Position numbers and translations under genes: made by a program
Assembly (NCBI GenBank): GCA_020724765.1
Contig: DYGJ01000005.1
Span: 1 to 34,800 of the forward strand
Length of the DNA: 34,800 nt
Reading direction: 5' to 3'
Source of the DNA: Thermotoga sp.
GTDB taxonomy: Bacteria > Bipolaricaulota > Bipolaricaulia > Bipolaricaulales > Bipolaricaulaceae
Notes under the pieces: model-generated
What the model saw: the letters and a program-made list of their open reading frames with translations, nothing else
Database searches by the model: none
What the model was told of the DNA's origin: nothing
In this document: one piece after another, positions 8,316 through 16,386 of the stretch
Position numbering within the stretch: the first letter of the stretch is position 1
How the letters are laid out: every line of letters begins with the position of its first letter

Positions 8316-9953
8316 TCAGGGTGCGAACCTATGGGTGATGGGGTACCGACGGCCGGTCCCGAACGACTTCGGCGACACTTTGATTACCAGAGGAAGCTGC
8401 TTTCGCTTGTACTCAGCCCGGTGAAGGCGATGGGCGACGTCTTGGACTACGTCCTGGCTGAACGCCCGCACCAGCTCTCCTGACGGCCGGTTCTCTGCGA
8501 CGAGTGCCCGCACGAGCGGGTCGAGCACGTCGTAGGGAGGGAGATCCTCGTCGTCGCGCTGATCGGGCCTCAGCTCGGCGGAGGGAGGTCGGGCAAGGGT
8601 CCCCTCGGGGATGGTGGGGACGGGTCCTTGCTCGTTGATAAGGCGGGCCAACTCGTACACCTCGGCCTTGACGAGATCGCCGATCGGCGCCAGCGCGCCC
8701 ACCGTGTCTCCGTAGAGCGTGTTGTAGCCCGTGGCGATCTCCGACTTGTTCCCGCAAGCGAGGACGGCGTAGTCGAGGGCGTTGGCCAGTGCCATCCACA
8801 GGACCCCCCGAACCCTTGCCTGGAGGTTCTCTGCTACCAGGCCTTCCACTGCGACGTGCGGAGCCAGGGCCTCACTGAGAGCAGAGAAGCTTGTGTCGAT
8901 CGGGATCTCCACAACGCACATCCCCAAGGCTTTCGCGAGCTGTGTCACCTCGTCGCGCGACTCGCTCGCGGTGTACGGTCCGGGGAAGAACGTGCCCAAA
9001 ACCCGATCCGGACCGAGCGCCTTGCAGGCGAGCGCGGCGACGACCGCCGAGTCCACCCCGCCGGAGACCCCTACGATACATCCCCGGATCCTGTTCTTGT
9101 CGAAGTAGTCTCGGATCCCGGCGATGAGAGCGTCCTGGATATCGCCCATCCCGTCGTTTGATGGGGGTTCGACCGGTGCTCCCGCCGTGTCGAAGGTGCA
9201 GACACCTTCGGTGAAACGCGGGGCGGAGAGGAGAAACGCCCCGTCCGGCCGGAGGGCGAACGATCCGCCGTCGAACACGAGTTCGTCCTGCCCCCCCACG
9301 AGGTTCGCGTACACAAAGAGCGCGCCCGACCGCTCGGCCCACTTCCGGGCCAGGTCATAGCGGAGGACGGGCTTCCCCCGGAAGTAGGGGGAGGCGGAGA
9401 CGTTCACGAGGAGGTCCACTCCTGCCGAAGATTGAGCCGCCAACACTCCTTCCTCGTACCAGAAGTCCTCGCACACCGAGAGCCCCACGCGCAACCCCTG
9501 CCAATCGAACACCGCGATCTTCGTGCCGGGCGAGAAGTACCGTTCCTCCTCGAACACATCGAACGAGGGGAGCCTGTGCTTGGCCTGATGGCCGATGATC
9601 CCTCCATCAGCGAGGAGGAACGCCGCGTTGTGGAAGAACACGTTGCCGCCAAACGCAGTTGCAGACGGGTCGGCCACGTTGCCAGCTCGGGTTCCTCCGC
9701 GGACCACATGACCGACGACCACGGCGATGTTCTTGGTGGAGTCCACGATCGCCCTGAACTCCCGGTCCGCCGCGTCGAGGAACCCCGCCTGCAGAAGGAG
9801 GTCCCGCGGGGGGTACCCCAACAGAGCGAGTTCAGGGAATACGATGAGATCGGCGCCTTGTTGCCGGATCTCGGCGATGGCGCGTACGATCCGCTCTCTG
9901 TTTCCAGCGAGGTCGCCCACCGTCGGGTTGATCTGGCCCAAGGCGATCTTCAC
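8316..9953 (-). CDS. nadE: Glutamine-dependent NAD+ synthetase (nitrilase plus NAD synthase domains)
   Basis: N-terminal nitrilase-like MKIALGQINPTVGDLAGN...; C-terminal GVSGGVDSAVVAALA PP-loop, GNKSEIATGYNTLYGDTVGALAPIGD. Confidence 0.96.
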   Translation of the reverse strand: MKIALGQINPTVGDLAGNRERIVRAIAEIRQQGADLIVFPELALLGYPPRDLLLQAGFLDAADREFRAIVDSTKNIAVVVGHVVRGGTRAGNVADPSATAFGGNVFFHNAAFLLADGGIIGHQAKHRLPSFDVFEEERYFSPGTKIAVFDWQGLRVGLSVCEDFWYEEGVLAAQSSAGVDLLVNVSASPYFRGKPVLRYDLARKWAERSGALFVYANLVGGQDELVFDGGSFALRPDGAFLLSAPRFTEGVCTFDTAGAPVEPPSNDGMGDIQDALIAGIRDYFDKNRIRGCIVGVSGGVDSAVVAALACKALGPDRVLGTFFPGPYTASESRDEVTQLAKALGMCVVEIPIDTSFSALSEALAPHVAVEGLVAENLQARVRGVLWMALANALDYAVLACGNKSEIATGYNTLYGDTVGALAPIGDLVKAEVYELARLINEQGPVPTIPEGTLARPPSAELRPDQRDDEDLPPYDVLDPLVRALVAENRPSGELVRAFSQDVVQDVAHRLHRAEYKRKQLPLVIKVSPKSFGTGRRYPITHRFAP

Positions 9954-10135
9954 CAGCGTTCCTTCGGAAGCCTGTTCTTCAGCATGGTCGGCCGGTCACC
10001 TGCCCCACATCACGGGTGCCGAATGAGCAGCGCCCTCCTGCCGGGGCTGGGAGGTGAGGCATGCGGTGGGATGGATAAGCCACGAGCAGAAGGGCGCGAA
10101 CTCACAACGCCAAGTATAGCCCTCTTCGGGTGACG

Positions 10136-10485
10136 GGTCGAGATACATGTTTGGCGTACCGCGAACCCACCGCAGAGCGCCTGTCTGCCGCCAGGCAGCC
10201 GGAGTTCGCAGAGGTAACCGAGTCCGCATCCCTGTCCCTCCCTCTCCCCCGGGCGGGAGAGGGTCGGGGTGGTGGAAGGGATCGCAGCGTCGGGGTGCAT
10301 CCCGTGACTTCGGTTAGGCGGTCTGACGGTTACAGGTTTTGTACCGTCGGGCTTCATGCCCGACGGTCTTCCGTCGCAGATTTGTCTGCAGCAGGCAGAC
10401 ACGCTGCGACGCTACAGAACCTCTTCGATTCAACTCCAGAACTGGTGTTCTCTGCGTGCTCGGCGGTAAGCAAGTACGGGTCGAG
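10136..10485. repeat. Long composite intergenic repeat, copy 1
   Basis: Near-identical blocks to 18152-18512: GGAGTTCGCAGAGGTAACCGAGTCCGCATCCCTGTCCCTCCCTCTCCCCCGGGCGGGAGA and CATCCCGTGACTTCGGTTAGGC. Contains hairpin ACCGTCGGGC-TTCAT-GCCCGACGGT (10343-10367). Confidence 0.9.
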
Positions 10486-10824
10486 AAACGGTGACGAGCG
10501 GCGCCCCGATACAGACCGTGCGCTGTTTTTGGGATGGCGTTCAGGATAGGGCAGATTACAGGTTGAAACCCGCCCCTCGTCCGGGGTGTATACTGTTTAT
10601 CCAGAGAATCAGCGGCGCAGGCAGAGGGTCATCGCACGCATCGCCTCCCGGCCAGAACTCCAACGCCCTGCACGTCTTCCGACCTCTCCCCATGTCCTCC
10701 ATCTGCCTCCCCCCTGCCCCGCCGAAGGGGGTGGGCGCGAGGAATATACCGCACAGAAGTCCCGTGGATCGGGGTCCGGTCGTCAACGGATGCGGTCAAT
10801 CGTATCGTGTGGGGGTGACAGATC

Positions 10825-11739
10825 ATGCGGCGGTGGACTACGAGAGTGGCGTTCGTGGCACTTGTGGTTCTCGGGAGCAACTTCTGCTTGGCTCAGACTG
10901 AGCTTACTCTGGTGCCGGACTGGGCCAGGCTCACCCTCGGGCCGTTTGTTGGGATAACAGATGATGAGGCGCGGTTCTTTGTCGATGCCTCCTTGCCGTT
11001 CTTGGGTGGTGTCAGTGGCCAGCTGGTCGAGGTGACGGGGACGTCCCTAGCAGGGATGCAGATCACCATTCGCCTCGAGCCGCGGCTGGGTCTGTCCGCG
11101 ATTCTCGGCATCGGGAACATTGGCACGGTCTGGTTTCAACTCGCCGACTACCCTTGGGAGGCGATCACCCAGTTCTCCTTTGACTTCGGAGGTCCGAAAC
11201 CAGTTCTAGCCGTGGGGCAGGTTATCCTGGATACGGGACTGCTGTTTTCGGGGACATCTGTGTGCGACATCACCAGGGTTGAGGACGATAAGCTGAAGGC
11301 CAGACTCGAAGGAGATACGTGGTCCAAGACGTTCCCAAGGTTCGCCGCTAAGCCAGATATCAAAGAGAAGGACGCGAAGGGCTCCCCCAAGTACCCTCAC
11401 TGCACGTACATTGCAGTTGAGGAATGGATCAACTACGCTGAGCCCGGAGATATCAACCTCGGCGAAACATCCCTCTGCGTTCAGTTCTATCATAGCGACG
11501 GGACCGACTGGAAGGAGGTCGGTGAGCTTGTCTGCATCCCAGCGTACAACGACATGAGTCTCGTCCCGAAGGGCATGAAAGAGGGAACGTACGTCCTGGT
11601 CTGGGAGAAGGACGGCTACTGCCTGTACAAGATCCTCAGGAACGACTGGCGGAGCAGGCGTGGCGTGTGGAAGCCCTTGAGTCCTCCGTCCCAACCTCTG
11701 AAGGAGGAGTTTGAGCCAGGTGGCTTCGAGTTTGGATGA
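10825..11739 (+). CDS. Exported protein of unknown function with one degenerate TDD module
   Basis: N-terminal signal peptide MRRWTTRVAFVALVVLGSNFCLAQ; LGPFVGITDDEARFFVDASLPFLGGVSGQL resembles modules in the two other island proteins. Confidence 0.75.
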   Translation: MRRWTTRVAFVALVVLGSNFCLAQTELTLVPDWARLTLGPFVGITDDEARFFVDASLPFLGGVSGQLVEVTGTSLAGMQITIRLEPRLGLSAILGIGNIGTVWFQLADYPWEAITQFSFDFGGPKPVLAVGQVILDTGLLFSGTSVCDITRVEDDKLKARLEGDTWSKTFPRFAAKPDIKEKDAKGSPKYPHCTYIAVEEWINYAEPGDINLGETSLCVQFYHSDGTDWKEVGELVCIPAYNDMSLVPKGMKEGTYVLVWEKDGYCLYKILRNDWRSRRGVWKPLSPPSQPLKEEFEPGGFEFG

Positions 11740-11885
11740 GCTTGCCTGCTTCCTGACAGGAGGCGTGAAATCGGCGTTCCCTCGTGCCAGGCGGTCTGTG
11801 GATCGTGTCTCGCGCGTGGCGATGGGCTGTTTGTGAATGGGGAGTGAAGTCTATAGAGCAGACGTGTAACGGGAGGTGGGCTACG

Positions 11886-14627
11886 ATGCGCAAGGTGCAG
11901 CTGGGTCTGGGGCTACTTGTCATATGGGCCCTGGTGGGGTGGTCGCAGTGCTTAGAGGTGCCTTGTCTGAGCTTCGACGGCCCCTCGGTTACGTTCAAGC
12001 TTTGCGTGCAGGTCGCCGGGGGCACGTGCAGCAACGTTCCTAAGCCGCCTCCGGCACCCTCGGACGCCGTCCGCTGTTCGGTGTCGGAAGGAACCTCGGG
12101 AACGGTGGATCTCACCGTGACGCGCAACGCGCCCGGGAGTTTCGAGGGCCGGATCGTGCTGACTGGAAGCGTCCCAGGCGGATGGCCTGCCTTCACGCCG
12201 GTTTCTAGGTCAGGCTCGGGGAACATGTCTCAGACTGCTCAATACCGGTTCAGCGTGCCTCCCGGCACCGCCGGCCGAACGCTCGAACTCAAGTTCAAAG
12301 CCCAGGCGGACGGGTGTTTCGGAGAGCTGATCCTCACGGTAGTCCTCGAGGTGACCGCGAGGCCGTCTGAGCCCCAGCTCTACGGGCCGTTCACCGGGAC
12401 AACGGACGACGCCGGGAAGTTCACCGTACCGATTCCGGGCTTGCCCAACAACGTGCGAGTGGGAGGAACGCTCACCGAGTGCACGGTGAAGATCCTTGCT
12501 CGGACCCCGGTGACGATCTACGTGGCAGCCCGCACGATGACTTTAGGAGGCGTGGGGTTTGTCTGGGCCTCCTACTCCGTGCCCCCGGTGGTCCAGCAAG
12601 CGTCCCCCGTTGACTATGTCCTGGTCTCCGTGCCGGGATACCCCCAGATGAGGGTGACCCCAGTCCAGATCATCCCGATCATCGTCGGGGGCACAACGTA
12701 CACGATGGTGGACCTGGGAACCGTGTCGTTCCCTGCTCCGACATGTCAGACCCGGCCGCCCGATGGTGGGATTACGGGTAAGACCGATGGTCAAGGGGGG
12801 TTCACGGTCAGCGTTGGAAGTGGAAACACTGTCTCCGGGAAGCTCAGGGAGTGCACCGAAAAGCCTCTTCCGAACCAAACGTTCACCGTGATCCCCAAGT
12901 TCTCGGGGAGCGAACTCGACGCCGTCACCTTTGTGGTCCCTGGCTACGCCGACACCACGGTGACGAAGGCTGTCTCCGTGGTCCACCTGGGTGCCATGAA
13001 GTACATCAACCTAGGCGACGTGTGCTTCTCCTTGCCGACACAGATCTCGCCCAAACCGAGGCTTGTTCTAGTTGATGTGGCAGTGGAGAGCTTCGCGCCG
13101 GTCTACTTCCTGCAGCAGACGGTTGACGAACTCCTCGAATTCAAGCTCGAGGCGGTCGAAGGGAGTACTGTCATGGAGCTGTCGGCCACACTGCGAGATG
13201 CCCGAGTCTCTGGACTCACGAGGGTCTCGGCTGGGGAGGTTGTCGTGCTGCCTTTAACGTGGCTCAGCGAGACATCAAGGAACAAGGTTGCGCAGAAGGA
13301 GTCCAGCATCGTCAGGTGTGCGAATTGGGCGTGGCAGGTTCCGGTTGCTGCCGAAGGCCCGTTCGGGGAGTTCAACGATCTGATCGTCAGGCGAACGGAG
13401 GCAGACAGAGTACGTGAAACCCCTATAAACGAGAACACGTTCTTCCGGGTCCAGGAGAAGGAACTGGACAAGATCGTCATAGCGAATGGCAAGGTGGCGT
13501 TGGGAATATGGGAGATGACCGCGAAGATCAGGACGCCTGACGGAGTCGTCCATACTGTCGTTTCAGAGCCTGACTACCGTGCGGAAGTCAAATTGACGCT
13601 TGACGATGGGAGCGTCATCTCTGTAGTCGAAGGGGTTCCCCATCTCTACCAGCTCTTCGGTCGCGAGGTGCCAGTCTATGAACTCAAGTTCTGTCAAGAG
13701 GCGGGTATTGAAGCTCGCGAGCTGCGCCAACCATCTGTTATGCAGTACTACAGTCTGGTCCCCGAGAGTCTGCAGAAGCGCGCAGATGTAGGCGGAGACC
13801 CGCTGACGATAGACCTCTATGCCAGGGTTGACCTCCGGAAGTGGGGAGTAGCGCCAGAGGTTGTGCTTGGGGGGAATTACATGTTGATCGGAAACCCCCT
13901 GACATGCCGCTTGGAGGGGTTGGACGCTCAGATCCGGAGCAACGCTTTCTACATCTGTCCGGCAATCAGCAAGGATGATCTTCCCGTCGAGACTGAGTCC
14001 GAGGTGATTGTAGAGCCCGCGTCTGGGACGTACGAGTGCAACGTCGCTGTTGAGCACGGAACCTGGACCGCTCTCTCGAAACTGCTGCTGGAGGAGGCGC
14101 TGGGGTTCGCCTTCGGAGGTGGCGTTCCGAACACGGGAGCGCAGCTGATCGAATTCCTGTTTGAGAAGGCGAGAGACTACCTCATGGACGATCTCCAGGC
14201 TCGGGTGGAGGGAGACGGTGCAGCTGCCGTCGAAGCCTACGCGTCAGTGTACCAAGCGCTGTTCTCTGCATCATCAGCTGATCCAGCACCCTGGTATGCT
14301 GCAACCTACAGGGTTCTACCTCCAGGAACCAACATTGGGAGGCGCGCTCTTGACGGGTTGATCACATGCACCTGGGAGAGTTCTGGCAGACCGTCCTATC
14401 AGGTGGTGACGGGTGCCGCTGCTGTGGCTATGGTGCTTGGCAGGGCAGCGAGAATCAAGAACTGGGTAGCCTATGCCAAGGTATCGTTAAGGCTAGACAG
14501 CTCTTGGTGGAAGGTGTGGAGCACTGTGGACGAAGATGTCTTGCCACACTATGAAGAGGGCATCCTGCGCCTGTGGCACGATGCACGCGAGGTGGATACC
14601 AAGGATCCCAATACCACCTGGAAGTAG
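11886..14627 (+). CDS. Large (about 914 aa) exported modular protein of unknown function with two TDD/carboxypeptidase-regulatory-like modules
   Basis: Signal peptide MRKVQLGLGLLVIWALVGWSQC from ATG 11886; repeats YGPFTGTTDDAGKFTV...VPGYPQMRV...VDLGTVSF and GGITGKTDGQGGFTV...VPGYADTTV...INLGDVCF. Confidence 0.78.
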   Translation: MRKVQLGLGLLVIWALVGWSQCLEVPCLSFDGPSVTFKLCVQVAGGTCSNVPKPPPAPSDAVRCSVSEGTSGTVDLTVTRNAPGSFEGRIVLTGSVPGGWPAFTPVSRSGSGNMSQTAQYRFSVPPGTAGRTLELKFKAQADGCFGELILTVVLEVTARPSEPQLYGPFTGTTDDAGKFTVPIPGLPNNVRVGGTLTECTVKILARTPVTIYVAARTMTLGGVGFVWASYSVPPVVQQASPVDYVLVSVPGYPQMRVTPVQIIPIIVGGTTYTMVDLGTVSFPAPTCQTRPPDGGITGKTDGQGGFTVSVGSGNTVSGKLRECTEKPLPNQTFTVIPKFSGSELDAVTFVVPGYADTTVTKAVSVVHLGAMKYINLGDVCFSLPTQISPKPRLVLVDVAVESFAPVYFLQQTVDELLEFKLEAVEGSTVMELSATLRDARVSGLTRVSAGEVVVLPLTWLSETSRNKVAQKESSIVRCANWAWQVPVAAEGPFGEFNDLIVRRTEADRVRETPINENTFFRVQEKELDKIVIANGKVALGIWEMTAKIRTPDGVVHTVVSEPDYRAEVKLTLDDGSVISVVEGVPHLYQLFGREVPVYELKFCQEAGIEARELRQPSVMQYYSLVPESLQKRADVGGDPLTIDLYARVDLRKWGVAPEVVLGGNYMLIGNPLTCRLEGLDAQIRSNAFYICPAISKDDLPVETESEVIVEPASGTYECNVAVEHGTWTALSKLLLEEALGFAFGGGVPNTGAQLIEFLFEKARDYLMDDLQARVEGDGAAAVEAYASVYQALFSASSADPAPWYAATYRVLPPGTNIGRRALDGLITCTWESSGRPSYQVVTGAAAVAMVLGRAARIKNWVAYAKVSLRLDSSWWKVWSTVDEDVLPHYEEGILRLWHDAREVDTKDPNTTWK

Positions 14628-14721
14628 GGGGATCCAGCGAGCGAGCGCAGTCGGGTCTTGCGATACGACAGGCGGGTAGACGGAAGGGTCCGCCCGGACA
14701 GAGGAAGGAGGTGCGCCAAAC

Positions 14722-16356
14722 ATGAACGGGGAAAGGCAGCGCTGGGTTCAAGCTGAAGGGTTCTGGGTCCCACGCGCGACTGTCATTCTGGTCGCCGTCC
14801 TGGGTGCCTTGGTATGGAGCGTCGGCGCTGTCGTTCCATTCACTGTCTCCCTGGGGAAGGCGGAGGTTCAGATCTACCCCGAGCATCCGACCGAGGGCGA
14901 TTCGGTTGTGCTCGTCGTGTCGGGCACGTGGACCAACTCGTGCGTGCCCAAGCTCTCGGCAGTGCGGATGTCAGGGAAGCACATCATCGTCTCCATGGAG
15001 AGCTCGGCCACGGGCTGCACTGGACTACTGGCCCCGTGGAAGCTGCAAGCCACCGTGGAGGGCCTACCGCCCGGAACCTATGCCGTGACGGTCACTCACC
15101 GGATGGCTGGCCCTGGCTACGTTCTACCGGAGAAGACCATCGGCCAGGCGACGTTTCAGGTGCGGATGTCCGGCTGCGACTCCGGCGAGCCGCTCCCGGA
15201 GCCGTCCGTGACGGACCTTGCGGAGCTCGTGCGGGGCAACACAGAGTTCGCTCTCGCCCTGTATCAGGCGCTGCGGGGAGATGGGGGGACCGAGGGGGAG
15301 AACCTGTTCTTCTCGCCCTACAACATCTCGCTCTGCTTGGCGATGGCCTATGCCGGCGCGCGGGGGGAGACGGAGCGCCAGATGGCCGAGGCCCTGCGGT
15401 TCACCCTCCCCCAGGACCGGCTCCACCCGGCGTTCGCCCGGTTGAGCCTCGCGTTGGCAGGCCGGAGGGGGCTCGAGCTGAGCACTGCCAACTCCCTGTG
15501 GGGCCAGAGGGGATACCCGTTCCTCCCCTCGTTCCTCTGTCTCCTGGGGGAGGTGTACGGCGCCCCGCTCCGAGAGCTGGACTTCTGGGCCGATCCCGAG
15601 GCTGCGCGGCAGACGATCAACCGCTGGGTGGAGGAGGAGACGCGGGAGAGGATCCAGGACCTCATCCCTCCCGGTGGCATCAACCCTCTCACACGGCTCG
15701 TCCTCGTCAACGCCGTCTACTTCGAGGCGGCCTGGAAGTTCCCGTTTGACAAGGGGGCTACCCATGACGCTCCGTTCTACCTCCTGGACGGGCGGGAGAT
15801 TCTTGTCCCGACGATGACGGAGGCGGCTGGGTTCGGCTATGCGGCAGGAGAGGGGTGGCAGGCGGTGGAACTGCCCTACGAAGGCGAGCAGGTCTCGATG
15901 GTGATCCTGCTTCCTGACCTCGGCCGGTTCGAGGAGTTCGAGCGCTCGCTCGACGCGCACCGGCTCGCCGAGATCGTCGGGCAGCTAGAAGCCACGCAGC
16001 TCTCCGTGTACCTCCGGCTGTCTCTGCCCAAGTTCACGTTCACCTCGCGGCTCGAGTTGGCACGGGTTCTTGCCGAGGAACTCGGGATGTGCGACGCCTT
16101 CTCAGCGCGCGCGGACTTCTCGGGGATGACCGGTCGGCCAGACCTGTTCATCGACAAGGTGTACCACCAGGCGTTCGTGGAGGTGGACGAGGCGGGGACC
16201 GAGGCCGCAGCTGCCACCGCGGGCGTCGTCATGCCGATGGGGCTGATGCCCGAGCCCCACGAGGTGAGGGTGAATCGGCCGTTCCTGTTCCTCATCCGCG
16301 ACCGGGAGACGGGAACGGTCCTGTCCCTAGGGCGCGTTCTTGACCCAGCATCCTGA
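14722..16356 (+). CDS. Exported serpin (serine protease inhibitor) with an N-terminal SGTW module
   Basis: Serpin hallmarks: ENLFFSPYNISLCLAMAYAGARGETERQMAEAL, LVLVNAVYFEAAWKFPF, hinge VDEAGTEAAAATA, RPFLFLIRDRETGTVLSLGRV. N-terminal hydrophobic segment; good Shine-Dalgarno-like GGAAGGAGG upstream. Confidence 0.94.
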   Translation: MNGERQRWVQAEGFWVPRATVILVAVLGALVWSVGAVVPFTVSLGKAEVQIYPEHPTEGDSVVLVVSGTWTNSCVPKLSAVRMSGKHIIVSMESSATGCTGLLAPWKLQATVEGLPPGTYAVTVTHRMAGPGYVLPEKTIGQATFQVRMSGCDSGEPLPEPSVTDLAELVRGNTEFALALYQALRGDGGTEGENLFFSPYNISLCLAMAYAGARGETERQMAEALRFTLPQDRLHPAFARLSLALAGRRGLELSTANSLWGQRGYPFLPSFLCLLGEVYGAPLRELDFWADPEAARQTINRWVEEETRERIQDLIPPGGINPLTRLVLVNAVYFEAAWKFPFDKGATHDAPFYLLDGREILVPTMTEAAGFGYAAGEGWQAVELPYEGEQVSMVILLPDLGRFEEFERSLDAHRLAEIVGQLEATQLSVYLRLSLPKFTFTSRLELARVLAEELGMCDAFSARADFSGMTGRPDLFIDKVYHQAFVEVDEAGTEAAAATAGVVMPMGLMPEPHEVRVNRPFLFLIRDRETGTVLSLGRVLDPAS

Positions 16357-16386
16357 ATGGCGATTACTTGACAGAGGAGGGATCCG

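Noticed and set aside
8017-8483. Small ORFs (93, 66, 90 aa) between ftsZ and nadE
   Set aside because: Translations of the inverted-repeat mosaic (TKDTKVTKKN / FFFVTLVSF mirror pairs); no independent coding evidence.
10010-10402. 130-aa - strand ORF resembling the 118-aa ORF at 18155-18511
   Set aside because: The protein-level similarity simply reflects the underlying DNA repeat; frames and ends are not conserved as a gene would be.
10562-10595. TTGAAA ... TATACT promoter upstream of the secreted island
   Set aside because: Spacer is about 20 nt, outside the usual 16-18 nt range, and it is over 200 bp from the first start codon; too weak to call.
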